This document shows positions 33,314 through 41,923 of a DNA stretch of 64,000 nucleotides, piece by piece. The notes under the pieces are model-generated. The model saw only the letters and a program-made list of their open reading frames with translations, did no database searches and had not been told where the DNA came from. The stretch covers positions 1-64,000 of the forward strand of contig DMES01000078.1 of NCBI GenBank assembly GCA_003450815.1, given 5' to 3'. The translations under genes were made by a program, and so were the position numbers. Every line of letters begins with the position of its first letter. Position 1 is the first letter of the stretch. Source of the DNA: Elusimicrobiota bacterium (GTDB lineage Bacteria; Elusimicrobiota; Elusimicrobia; Elusimicrobiales; UBA9959).

Positions 33314-35113
33314 ATGGCTATACTGCTTAGTTGTCAAAATCTTTCCAAAAGTTTCGGCTCGCGGCCGCTGTTCGAGGGGCTGTCCTTCGGCCTTTCTGAG
33401 GGAGAGCGTACCGGGCTTATAGGCCCAAACGGGGCCGGCAAATCCACGCTGCTGAAAATACTGGCCGGTCAGGAAACGCCCGACGCCGGCGCCGTTACTC
33501 CCCGGCGCGGCCTGCGGCTGGGCTATCTGGCCCAGCAGGACCACTTTGAAGCGGCCCCGCAGGGCTGGACCGCCCGCGACCAGGTTGTACAGGCGCTGCA
33601 GGGCCTCGGTCTGCAGGACTATGAAATTGATATGCGCGCCGCCGCCGGGCTTGCCTCCGCCGGTTTCACGGACCCAGCGCGGCAAGTGAGCGCGCTTTCA
33701 GGCGGCTGGCGCAAGCGTCTGGCCATATTGTCACAGTCCGTACGCGAGCCCGACCTGCTGCTGCTGGACGAGCCCACCAACCATCTTGACATAGAAGGCG
33801 TGCTGTGGCTGGAGCGGTTCATTTCAGAGCTCAAATTTCCTTTTCTTGTGGTCACGCATGACCGCCGCTTCCTGGAGCGGGTCACCAACCGCGTGATAGA
33901 GCTGAACAAGCGCTATACGGAGGGCCATTTCAGCAGCGTAGGCAACTATAGTCAGTTCCTTGAAAACCGCGAGGCTTACTTCGACACGCAGGCTGCGCGC
34001 GAAGACTCTGTGCGTAATATCGTGCGGGGGGAAATAGCCTGGCTGCGCAAAGGCCCCAGGGCCCGCGCGACAAAGCAGAAAGCCCGCATAGACAGAGCGG
34101 GGGAGCTGATAAACGAGCTTTCAGAATTGGAATACCACAACTCCCAGGGCCGCGCCGCAGATATAGACTTTACAGCCGGTGACCGCCAGGCCAACCGCCT
34201 TGTATATGCCGTAAAGGCTGAAAAAAGCCTGGGCGGCCGCAAGTTGTTCGGCCCGCTGGATCTGACACTGGGTCCCGGAGATAAGCTTGGGCTATTGGGC
34301 GGCAATGGCAGCGGCAAAACGACCCTGCTTAAAATGCTGGCCGGTCAGCTTATGCCTGACACCGGCACGCTGAAACAGGCCGAAGGCCTGCGCGTGGCAA
34401 CCTTTGACCAGCACCGCGCCGGTCTGGACTTGGACCTTACGCTTAAGCGCGCCTTGTGTGGCAACGGCGAGCATGTTTGCTATAAAGGGTCAAACATCCA
34501 TGTGCGCGGCTGGGCTTCGCGCTTCCTTTTTCGCCAGGAGCAACTGGACATGCCGCTGCGGCTGCTGTCCGGCGGCGAGCAGGCCCGCGTTCTTATAGCC
34601 GGGTTCATGCTGCGGCCCGCCGACGTGCTGCTGCTGGACGAACCCACGAACGACCTGGACCTTCAATCGCTGGAGGTGCTTGAAAGCAGCATGCAGGAAT
34701 TTCCAGGCGCTCTGGTGCTGGTCACACACGACCGCTACCTGCTTGAGCGGGTAGGCAGCCGCCTGCTTGCGCTGGACGGCCGGGGTAACGCCCGCTTTTT
34801 TTCCGATCTCTCACAGTGGGAAAGCTGGATGGAGCGGCAGCAGGAAGAGCTGCCTCCTGTTCCAGCTGCCGGAGAAGCCCACGCGGGCCCTTCCGCTAAA
34901 GAGACAAGGGAGTTTAAGAACGCACTACGGAAACTGGAAGCCGAAATACAAACCGCAGAGGCCCAGGCGGAAAAAGCCCGTCTGGCCCTTGAAGACGCCT
35001 CCATCGCCACCGATGCGGAGGAACTGGCCAAACGCCACAAGAAGCTGGATGACGCCTTGCAAAAAGTGGAAACCCTGTTTACCCGCTGGTCCGAACTGCA
35101 AAAAGGCAGATAG
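33314..35113 (+). CDS. uup: ABC-F ATPase, Uup-like
   Basis: A 599-residue protein with two ABC domains and no membrane segments. First domain: GPNGAGKSTLLKIL, signature LSGGWRKRLAIL, Walker B LLLDEPTNHLD. Second domain: GGNGSGKTTLLKML, LSGGEQARVLIA, LLLDEPTNDLD. A charged C-terminal coiled coil (about 540-599) resembles the DNA- or ribosome-binding tail of Uup. ABC-F proteins act on ribosomes; Uup is also linked to stability of repeat DNA. The start ATG 33314 is chosen because the family begins at ILLSCQNLSKSFG. Confidence 0.92.
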   Translation: MAILLSCQNLSKSFGSRPLFEGLSFGLSEGERTGLIGPNGAGKSTLLKILAGQETPDAGAVTPRRGLRLGYLAQQDHFEAAPQGWTARDQVVQALQGLGLQDYEIDMRAAAGLASAGFTDPARQVSALSGGWRKRLAILSQSVREPDLLLLDEPTNHLDIEGVLWLERFISELKFPFLVVTHDRRFLERVTNRVIELNKRYTEGHFSSVGNYSQFLENREAYFDTQAAREDSVRNIVRGEIAWLRKGPRARATKQKARIDRAGELINELSELEYHNSQGRAADIDFTAGDRQANRLVYAVKAEKSLGGRKLFGPLDLTLGPGDKLGLLGGNGSGKTTLLKMLAGQLMPDTGTLKQAEGLRVATFDQHRAGLDLDLTLKRALCGNGEHVCYKGSNIHVRGWASRFLFRQEQLDMPLRLLSGGEQARVLIAGFMLRPADVLLLDEPTNDLDLQSLEVLESSMQEFPGALVLVTHDRYLLERVGSRLLALDGRGNARFFSDLSQWESWMERQQEELPPVPAAGEAHAGPSAKETREFKNALRKLEAEIQTAEAQAEKARLALEDASIATDAEELAKRHKKLDDALQKVETLFTRWSELQKGR

Positions 35114-35151
35114 TCAGAGATTTTATAAAATATCCATAATTGGAGGAGAAA

Positions 35152-35658
35152 ATGAAAAAAGTCGCCATGTTCATAGCTTTTCAGGGCTTTCGGGATGAGG
35201 AATACACCGAGCCCAAAAAAATACTTGAAGCCGCCGGAATAAAAGTGGACACGGTTTCAACCGCTAAAGGCCAGGCCAAGGGCAAATTTCGCGCACTTGC
35301 GCAGGTGGATAAGGTGATAGATGAAATAAACCCCGCCGACTATGACGCCCTTGCTTTGGTGGGGGGGCCAGGCGCTTTGGAACATCTGGATAATCAAAAA
35401 GTTTATGCGATTTTTAAAAAAGCTGAGGGGCTCGGAAAGCTTATAGGTGCCATCTGCATCGCGCCGGTTGTTCTGGCCCACGCCGGGCTTTTAAAGAATA
35501 AAAAAGCCACAGTCTGGCCCGACGGCTCCGGCGAACTTGAAAAAGCCGGGGCCGAGTATACCGGCGCCGAAGTTGAAATTGACGGAAAAATTATAACCGC
35601 CAGCGGCCCCATTCCCGCGCGAGCATATGGCAGGGCGCTGATGGAAGCTTTAAAATAA
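35152..35658 (+). CDS. DJ-1/PfpI family protein
   Basis: A 168-residue protein from ATG 35152 behind GGAGGAGAAA. The flavodoxin-like DJ-1 fold is indicated by VAMFIAFQGFRDEEYTEP, DYDALALVGGPGALEHL and the nucleophile elbow GAICIAPVVLA, where the cysteine is the reactive residue. The family includes glyoxalases, deglycases and chaperones; the role here is not decidable. It stands alone between the ABC-F gene and a large exported protein. Confidence 0.88.
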   Translation: MKKVAMFIAFQGFRDEEYTEPKKILEAAGIKVDTVSTAKGQAKGKFRALAQVDKVIDEINPADYDALALVGGPGALEHLDNQKVYAIFKKAEGLGKLIGAICIAPVVLAHAGLLKNKKATVWPDGSGELEKAGAEYTGAEVEIDGKIITASGPIPARAYGRALMEALK

Positions 35659-35688
35659 TAGTTTGAAGAGGTAAATCAAAAGCATATT

Positions 35689-38469
35689 GTGAACTTGATT
35701 AAAAATAGATTTCTGCAGGGGCTGGCGGTTGTTCTATGCGCATTGCAGTACGGATATGCGCAGAAGTCATCGTCTGCAACCGTTAGGATAAATTATTTCA
35801 GTAATTCCCAATCCGTGCAGGGAGACCTGTTGCCCGATACCGAGTTTATAAAGAAGTCCAGTGCCACATTGGAGAATATAGAGATTCTGCCAACTTACCG
35901 TTCCGGCAATGCTTTTATAATCAATATGCCGGAGGGAATTTCACCTGAAGTGTTGAAAGATGTGAGCGCTAGTTTTACTAAAACAATCGAAATAAAATTC
36001 ATAGAAGACGCCACAACACTTCTTGTCTCCTGGCCGCCGGGTAATGATGAGATCACAAAATCCATGTTCGATGAGTTTTCCAATACAGCGAGAACGCCGG
36101 GTTTTCCGCGCGTAAAACTGAAAAACGGATATATTTTCAAAGCACGGCTTCCTGACGGCAGAGACGTAGAGGCGTTTTCGGACAGGGAAACGATCAGCCC
36201 TGGAGATTGGTTTAAGATTCTTATGGTCAATACCCATCTTAAAATGGGTCCCAATCAGGTGGTGGCAAAGTCCTTCGTAAAACTGTTCGGAGGCTCCGGA
36301 TTGCTTTCTGATATGGCAACACACGGCTATATGGACAAAGCCGACATTAACATCGGGTTGACATGGCAGCCCTCTAATGTCAATGGATTGCCATTCGGGG
36401 CGACCATGGATTTATGGAATGAAACAAAAAGCCATATCTATGCCTTTACTCCGTACGATTTACCCATCCTGAATTCCGTGGCTGAAAAAGTCTCAAAAAA
36501 TGCCATAAAGATTCCGGAACTTATTCTCGGCAATATCAGCTTGAGTTCCTCAACTATCGGCGGATATGGGAAAAGGTATACGATAAAGGAGGTCAATGGC
36601 GTTAAGATCGGTTTCTTTTTCGTGCTTGATAATAAAGCCAGAATGGCTAGTGTGGGGCCCTTGCCCGCGGAACTTTCCGACCCCGTGGGGACCTCCACGG
36701 AAATAGTGAAAATACTGGTGGATAAAGAGAAGGTGGATGTTGTGGTAATGCTTGCCATGTTTGATGAAGATGAGCTGCAAACCATCCTTTCGAAAATCCC
36801 CGGGGTTGATATTGTCATAAACAACAGCTCCTATGGAAATTTCTACTCGGTGATCAGAACAAACCTGCTGACGCTTGAGAACTGGGGTGATGAAATAGGC
36901 CATCCGGCGGTTGTGGCGGATTTGCCTAACGGCCGGATCGGAAAACTTCAGCTTGAGTTTTCCGAACAAGACGGTAAAAAGCGGCTGACTTCAGTATTGC
37001 AGGGGTCCGAAGGCATGGATTTTGCGGCCCGGCAACGGAATGAATATGATAATTATGATGATAATGGCTTCATCGGCAGTATCGCTTCTGGGGCCCGTCT
37101 TCTGCCGGACCCCACTGCTTTGTGGTCCAAAGATAAAAGACAATACACGCCTCTTGAAATTTTCAACTTAGGTGCCGTTACTCTAAATGAAAAAACAAAA
37201 GCCGAAATCGCATTTTTAAAAATAAGACCTTTTTCCCTAAGTCTGGTAGGGGAAATCCCCGAATCTGTAATCCGGCACTGGTTTCAGCATTGGGAAATTA
37301 TTACTGCCGAGCTGGACGGGGCGGCTGTGCGGGCGCTTTTGAAGCAGATGGATTTCGATCACATCCCCGTTTCCTCAGATGATGATTGGCGGAAAAAATA
37401 CACCAAAGGGAGCTGGCTAGCCGTGGGCGGCGTGTCAAAAGACGGGCGTGTGGGCGGAATTCCGCTGAACAACAATGAAATTTACAAGGTATCGTTCAGC
37501 GAGGATTTGCTGGCCGAAGTAAAGGACTTCCCCGCGCTGGGCAGGATTAAGCACAAATTGGACACGGATTTGTATTTAGACGATATCGTTGTTGACCAGC
37601 TTCTGGAGATTAAAAAGAATTCAAATGCGACGTCCTACGAACAATTGCGAAAGCTGATGGCCGGAACGGCATCTGCGCGCTGGAAGTGGCGTTTGAACGT
37701 CAAGGAGGCGGCCCTGCAATTTTCGGAAACACAGGTTGCAAACACCGCAGCCTTCAGCCAGGTGCCGAATTCCAAGTTACAGGCTTCAAACCAGATGTTC
37801 ATGCAGAATTCGCTCAGGCTGGCTTTGGAATCACGCCATGATGCCTTCTGGGACGACACGAAAGTGTCGCTTGATTATGGGAAGATCATTCTAAACCCAA
37901 TTGGTGGGGGAAAAGTGGTAAGTGAAACAGCCGACCAGATGCTTTTTGAGAACGAAATGCGTTATGCCGCTTTGAAATGGGATAGGTTCGGCGGAGCGGT
38001 GCTGGGGCCGCTTGTGTCGTTAGGCTACAATACGGAATTCACACATGATGCCGGTATTCCCAGAAGAAAGATTGTTGTGGGGAAGGCGGGCGTAAAGGTG
38101 TTTGAGGGCAGGGTAATTCAGGATTTTTATAGCGCGGCGGTGATTGAGCGGGATTTTACTTATCCGGACGCATACACAAAATTGGCGTGGGAAATGGGAA
38201 CTCATTTGGGTGGCCTGATAGGCGGAATAGGCCCTGAGTATTCTGTGGACATATCCTACAAACGGTTCTCTCCCAACCGGTTGAGAGTAACAGATCTTAA
38301 ACAAGAGTTCGACTTGGCTGCAAAACTTAAAATAAAATTATTTTCAGATCTAAGCTTAAATCCATTCGCAGACTTTTATTCGGCAAAAGGTGTGAGCGGA
38401 GAAACGGCGCATAATTATATTTTCGGGATTTCTCTGGACTACTCCAGGCTTTTTAAAATACGGAACTAG
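35689..38469 (+). CDS. Exported 5'-nucleotidase-like protein with C-terminal beta-barrel-like domain
   Basis: A 926-residue protein starting at GTG 35689, with a signal peptide ending near YGYAQ. Residues about 170-420 resemble the metallophosphoesterase part of UshA-type 5'-nucleotidases, but the GNHD/E motif is not recognisable, so activity is doubtful. Residues about 470-630 resemble the 5'-nucleotidase C-terminal domain (AELDGAAVRALLKQMDFDH). The last 250 residues have alternating hydrophobic strands and end in SLDYSRLFKIRN, as in an outer-membrane barrel. A nucleotidase-barrel fusion would anchor the enzyme at the cell surface; this is inference. Confidence 0.65.
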   Translation: MNLIKNRFLQGLAVVLCALQYGYAQKSSSATVRINYFSNSQSVQGDLLPDTEFIKKSSATLENIEILPTYRSGNAFIINMPEGISPEVLKDVSASFTKTIEIKFIEDATTLLVSWPPGNDEITKSMFDEFSNTARTPGFPRVKLKNGYIFKARLPDGRDVEAFSDRETISPGDWFKILMVNTHLKMGPNQVVAKSFVKLFGGSGLLSDMATHGYMDKADINIGLTWQPSNVNGLPFGATMDLWNETKSHIYAFTPYDLPILNSVAEKVSKNAIKIPELILGNISLSSSTIGGYGKRYTIKEVNGVKIGFFFVLDNKARMASVGPLPAELSDPVGTSTEIVKILVDKEKVDVVVMLAMFDEDELQTILSKIPGVDIVINNSSYGNFYSVIRTNLLTLENWGDEIGHPAVVADLPNGRIGKLQLEFSEQDGKKRLTSVLQGSEGMDFAARQRNEYDNYDDNGFIGSIASGARLLPDPTALWSKDKRQYTPLEIFNLGAVTLNEKTKAEIAFLKIRPFSLSLVGEIPESVIRHWFQHWEIITAELDGAAVRALLKQMDFDHIPVSSDDDWRKKYTKGSWLAVGGVSKDGRVGGIPLNNNEIYKVSFSEDLLAEVKDFPALGRIKHKLDTDLYLDDIVVDQLLEIKKNSNATSYEQLRKLMAGTASARWKWRLNVKEAALQFSETQVANTAAFSQVPNSKLQASNQMFMQNSLRLALESRHDAFWDDTKVSLDYGKIILNPIGGGKVVSETADQMLFENEMRYAALKWDRFGGAVLGPLVSLGYNTEFTHDAGIPRRKIVVGKAGVKVFEGRVIQDFYSAAVIERDFTYPDAYTKLAWEMGTHLGGLIGGIGPEYSVDISYKRFSPNRLRVTDLKQEFDLAAKLKIKLFSDLSLNPFADFYSAKGVSGETAHNYIFGISLDYSRLFKIRN

Positions 38470-38471
38470 GA

Positions 38472-38514
38472 AGGGACACAATACCTATTGAGCTGGAATT
38501 GCGTATTATGTCCC
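38472..38514. repeat. REP-like hairpin element, full copy
   Basis: GGGACACAATAC and GTATTATGTCCC form an imperfect stem around CTATTGAGCTGGAATTGC. It starts just after a stop codon and runs into the first codons of the next gene. A half copy is at 39434. The motif resembles the REP sequences that accompany RAYT transposases; no such transposase is in the window. Confidence 0.65.
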
Positions 38515-39422
38515 CGTATATGGCTGATATAACCGACAGGAAAGGGCGGAAGATCCGGATAATTTTCCGTGACAGGGCGGGCAGCGGGAAAGAGCTGAGC
38601 GGCGCTGTGCTTAACGCCGCGCTGCGCGTAAAAATAAGCGTTCCGCGCATAATCCGGAAAGCGGCCGGGCCCGGCTCATTTGCCGGCGGCTGCCTGGTAA
38701 AGACGCTGTGCGACAAAGCCATTAAAGAAATATTGGGTCTGGAGCCTGTAAAAGCCGAAATTAAATTTGAGAAGTGCCGCAGTTTCATGCTGGATGTGCC
38801 CGCGGATATCGGGAATTTTCTATCGGACATAAGCGGGATAATAATAGAGAACCAGTACAACTTTGAAGATTTTAAAAATGCGGTGGTGGTAGACGCCGGC
38901 GCCAACATCGGTTTGTTCTCTCTGTACGCAGGTGCCCGCGGGGCCGGAAAAGTTTACGCTTTCGAGCCTGTCAGAGAAACCTACGGTATGCTTAAGAGCA
39001 ATATCTCCGCCAGCCACCTGGGAAAGGTCGTTTCAGCTGTAAATGCGGCGCTGGGCGCGCAGCGGGGCACCGCAAGAATAAAATGCAATACCCGGGGAGA
39101 GGGGTCTGCGATGATAGCCGGCGGCAATAGCGGCGTAAACGAAGGTGTCAGCTACGAGCAGACGCGCGAAGTGAAAATCCTTGCCCTGGACGACTTAATA
39201 AGGCGGAAAGTGGATCTTATAAAAATAGATGTGGAAGGTTATGAGAAGAATGTCTTGCTTGGCGCCGCGCGGCTGATAAGGAAACACAAACCAGTGCTGT
39301 CTTTTTCAGCCTATCACCGCAGCGCTGATAAAAAAATGCTGCCGAAAACAGTCTTGGGTTTAAGAAAAGATTACAAGATCACTTTAAATACTTTTGCCGA
39401 GCATGATTTTTACTGCGAATAA
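38508..39422 (+). CDS. FkbM family methyltransferase
   Basis: About 304 residues. The class I SAM site is VVDAGANIGLFSLYAGARG (near 128) followed by VYAFEPVRETYGML, and the FkbM signature DLIKIDVEGYEKNVLLGA is near residue 240. These enzymes O-methylate sugars or polyketides. The start is uncertain because the REP-like element supplies the upstream codons: TTG 38499, ATG 38508 and ATG 38520 are in frame; the last would remove element-derived residues. The gene is isolated and bracketed by REP-like copies. Confidence 0.82.
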   Translation: MSPYMADITDRKGRKIRIIFRDRAGSGKELSGAVLNAALRVKISVPRIIRKAAGPGSFAGGCLVKTLCDKAIKEILGLEPVKAEIKFEKCRSFMLDVPADIGNFLSDISGIIIENQYNFEDFKNAVVVDAGANIGLFSLYAGARGAGKVYAFEPVRETYGMLKSNISASHLGKVVSAVNAALGAQRGTARIKCNTRGEGSAMIAGGNSGVNEGVSYEQTREVKILALDDLIRRKVDLIKIDVEGYEKNVLLGAARLIRKHKPVLSFSAYHRSADKKMLPKTVLGLRKDYKITLNTFAEHDFYCE

Positions 39423-39433
39423 AATAAGGGTAA

Positions 39434-39470
39434 AATAAGGGGACGCAATACCTATTCCGTTGGAATTGGG
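39434..39470. repeat. REP-like element, half copy
   Basis: GGGGACGCAATACCTATT followed by TGGAATTGGG matches the left arm and loop of the element at 38472. It also encodes the last residues and the stop codon of mtgA on the minus strand. Confidence 0.6.
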
Positions 39471-40234
39471 CTTTCTGTTTCCGAGATGATCGTGGCGGCG
39501 CTTGAGGTGATCACTTCAAGAGATTCGTCCAGGTCGGCTTCTTCAGTCTCATCCGGCAAATAGCCTGAAGCCCGCATCCGCGATACAATCTGGCTTTTCC
39601 TCTTTTCCATAAAGCGGGTGCCTTTAGTCGGGCTGTAGCGCCTGGGGCTCGGCAGGGCCGCCGCCAGCGCCGCGGCTTCTTCGGGGGTAAGTTCCAAGGC
39701 GTTCTTGCCGAAATATGCCGTAGAAGCTGCCTGCGCACCGTAGATTCCTTTTCCCCATTCGGCTACATTCAGGTATATTTCAAAAATGCGCCGCTTGCCC
39801 AGCGTTTTCTCAAGCCGGCGGGCTATCAGGATTTCTTTTACCTTTCGCAGAGGGTTTTTTGAAGGGGATAAGTAAAGATTGCGGGCCACCTGCTGCGTTA
39901 TGGTGCTTCCGCCCCGCGCCAGTCGCCTGGCTTTCAAGTCGGTCTTAACTGCCCGCCAGGTGCTTTCCCAATCTACGCCTTTGTGGCCGTAGAAATTGTC
40001 ATCCTCAGCCACCAGGACGGCGTGTTTTAAGTTTTCGGAAATGCCATCCCAGCCGGTCCAGATAATATTGCGGCTCAGTTTTTTGCCTTTGGCCGCGGCC
40101 TGGCGCTCCTTTATCAGCATGTAAGAGGTTACAGTGGGGTTCTGTTTCTTCAGCGTGCGCACATCCGGAAGCCAAAAAACATAAACTGCGCTAGCAAGTA
40201 AAACCGCTCCGGCAGCTGCTAAAATAATTTTCAT
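39452..40234 (-). CDS. mtgA: Monofunctional peptidoglycan glycosyltransferase
   Basis: A 260-residue GT51 enzyme with one N-terminal transmembrane anchor (about 3-20) and no transpeptidase domain. The catalytic motifs are visible: VAEDDNFYGHKGVDW with the general-base Glu, RGGSTITQQVARNLYLSP, KVKEILIARRLEKTLGKRRI and EIYLNVAEWGKGIYGAQAA. It polymerises lipid II into glycan strands. Its C-terminal residues (about 245-260) come from the neighbouring REP-like element. It is 2 bp downstream of aroA. Confidence 0.93.
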   Translation of the reverse strand: MKIILAAAGAVLLASAVYVFWLPDVRTLKKQNPTVTSYMLIKERQAAAKGKKLSRNIIWTGWDGISENLKHAVLVAEDDNFYGHKGVDWESTWRAVKTDLKARRLARGGSTITQQVARNLYLSPSKNPLRKVKEILIARRLEKTLGKRRIFEIYLNVAEWGKGIYGAQAASTAYFGKNALELTPEEAAALAAALPSPRRYSPTKGTRFMEKRKSQIVSRMRASGYLPDETEEADLDESLEVITSSAATIISETESPIPTE

Positions 40235-40236
40235 AT

Positions 40237-41490
40237 TTAATGGAAGTTTTTTTTAAAATCGGCAAAAAAAGCCGGATATGATTTTCTTACGCAGCTTGCG
40301 CCCTTTGTTATCACCGGCTTTCCAGCTATCAGGTTTCCGACGGCCGCCGCCATGGCTATGCGGTGGTCGTTGAATGTTTCAATCGGTTTGCCGCCCCGGA
40401 TTTGCTGCGGGCCGGTTATTATTAATGAATCGGTTTTGAAAGAAGCCTTTATCCCTAGGCGCTCAAGCAGGAGTAAAGTTGTTTTTATCCTGTCGGATTC
40501 TTTATGCCGCAGTTCAGTAACACCCTGTATTATCGTTTTGCCTTCGGCTGAGGCGGCCAAAAGAGCCAGCAGCGCAAGCTCATCTATCATTGACGGAATT
40601 TCATCCGGCGCTATTTTAACGCCCTTAAGCCTGGCCGGAAAAACTTGAATCACGCCAACCGGTTCAGGCCTGGTTTTTTTTATTTTTATTTTCAGGCGTA
40701 CGCCCATCTTTTTAAGTGTTTTTAAAAAACCGAGCCTTGAGGGATTAAGGCCGACATTCTTTATTAAAAGCGTCCGGTCTGAAAGCAGGGCCGCCGCTAT
40801 AAAAGGCGCGGCCGAGGAAATGTCACCTGGTATTGTTATGTGACCGGCGGAAAGGGGGCCCGGTTTTAAAATTGTTGTGAGGCCGCTTATCGTTATTTTA
40901 GCGCCAAAGTGTTTAAGCAGCCTTTCCGTGTGGTCGCGGGTCTTAAAGCGTTCCGTTACCGAGGTGCGGCCATCTGCGTAAAGTCCCGCCAGCAGTGCGG
41001 CCGATTTTACCTGTGCGCTGGGAACTGAAAGTTTAAGGCGGGCTCCGGTAAGCGGGGCTCCGGATATTTTTAGCGGTGCCAGGCCGTTTTGGGAACTTAT
41101 TCTGGCGCCCATGGCCGAAAGCGGCTCGGTCAGGCGCGCCATAGGCCTTTTCAAAAGCGAGCCGCGTCCAGTAAGGACCGAATTAAAATCCTGACCCGCC
41201 AGCAGGCCGGCCATAAGGCGCATTGTTGTGCCGGATTCTCCTGCGCTCAACGGTCCGGCCGGTTCTTTAAGACCTTTGAGTCCCAGCCCTTCGACTTGCA
41301 GGCTCTTCTTTAAAAAATTTATTTTGACGCCAAGCTTTTTAAGACAGGCCGCAGTGGCAAGGGTATCTTCGCATATAGATGGATTAAAAATGCTGGTTGT
41401 GCCGTCCGCAATAGCGGCAAGTATCAGAGCCCGGTGTGTGATGGCTTTGTCAGGAGGGGGTGTGTAGGAGTTACTTGGAGTGTTTTCCAT
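40237..41490 (-). CDS. aroA: 3-phosphoshikimate 1-carboxyvinyltransferase (EPSP synthase)
   Basis: A 417-residue enzyme of the shikimate pathway joining shikimate-3-phosphate and PEP. Visible motifs: DKAITHRALILAAIADGT, the PEP-binding LSAGESGTTMRLMAGLL, RGSLLKRPM, and the C-terminal LRHKESDRI and FNDHRIAMA. The start is ATG 41490, 20 bp inside the end of aroQ, behind AGGG. It belongs to the block aroB-aroQ-aroA-mtgA. Confidence 0.95.
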   Translation of the reverse strand: MENTPSNSYTPPPDKAITHRALILAAIADGTTSIFNPSICEDTLATAACLKKLGVKINFLKKSLQVEGLGLKGLKEPAGPLSAGESGTTMRLMAGLLAGQDFNSVLTGRGSLLKRPMARLTEPLSAMGARISSQNGLAPLKISGAPLTGARLKLSVPSAQVKSAALLAGLYADGRTSVTERFKTRDHTERLLKHFGAKITISGLTTILKPGPLSAGHITIPGDISSAAPFIAAALLSDRTLLIKNVGLNPSRLGFLKTLKKMGVRLKIKIKKTRPEPVGVIQVFPARLKGVKIAPDEIPSMIDELALLALLAASAEGKTIIQGVTELRHKESDRIKTTLLLLERLGIKASFKTDSLIITGPQQIRGGKPIETFNDHRIAMAAAVGNLIAGKPVITKGASCVRKSYPAFFADFKKNFH

Positions 41491-41923
41491 TTTTCCCTGC
41501 CGCGGCAAGGCAGAAGTCTATGGCTTTTAGATATGAATCGGCACCGAAGCCTTTTATCTGCTTAACGCAGACAGGTTTGATAACGGAGATTTTACGGAAT
41601 GGCTCGCGTTTTGAAATATCGCTGAGGTGAATTTCTACGGCGAACATCTCCAAGGCTTTTATGGCATCGCGTATGGCATAGCTGTAATGGGTATAGGCAG
41701 CCGGGTTTATAATCAGCGCATCGGTCCAGGCAGCGTTGGCCGTCAGCAGGTCAATAATGGCGCCTTCGCAGTTGCTCTGGAAACAGCGGGTTTTCACTCC
41801 GCGCGCGGCGGCGTGGTTTTTTATTAAAGCGTTCAAAGCTTTAAGCGTAATCCTGCCGTAAATGCCGGGTTCTCTTTTGCCGAGTAAATGTAAATTCGGG
41901 CCATGAATAACCAGTAGGTTCAT
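41471..41923 (-). CDS. aroQ: Type II 3-dehydroquinate dehydratase
   Basis: A 150-residue dodecameric-type dehydratase (third step of the shikimate pathway). The motifs LVIHGPNLHLLGKREPGIYG, FQSNCEGAIIDLL, INPAAYTHYSYAIRDA and VEIHLSDISKREPFR are the active-site elements; the tyrosine in GIYG and the histidine in EIHLS are expected catalytic residues. It overlaps both aroB (4 bp) and aroA. Confidence 0.96.
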   Translation of the reverse strand: MNLLVIHGPNLHLLGKREPGIYGRITLKALNALIKNHAAARGVKTRCFQSNCEGAIIDLLTANAAWTDALIINPAAYTHYSYAIRDAIKALEMFAVEIHLSDISKREPFRKISVIKPVCVKQIKGFGADSYLKAIDFCLAAAGKNGKHSK

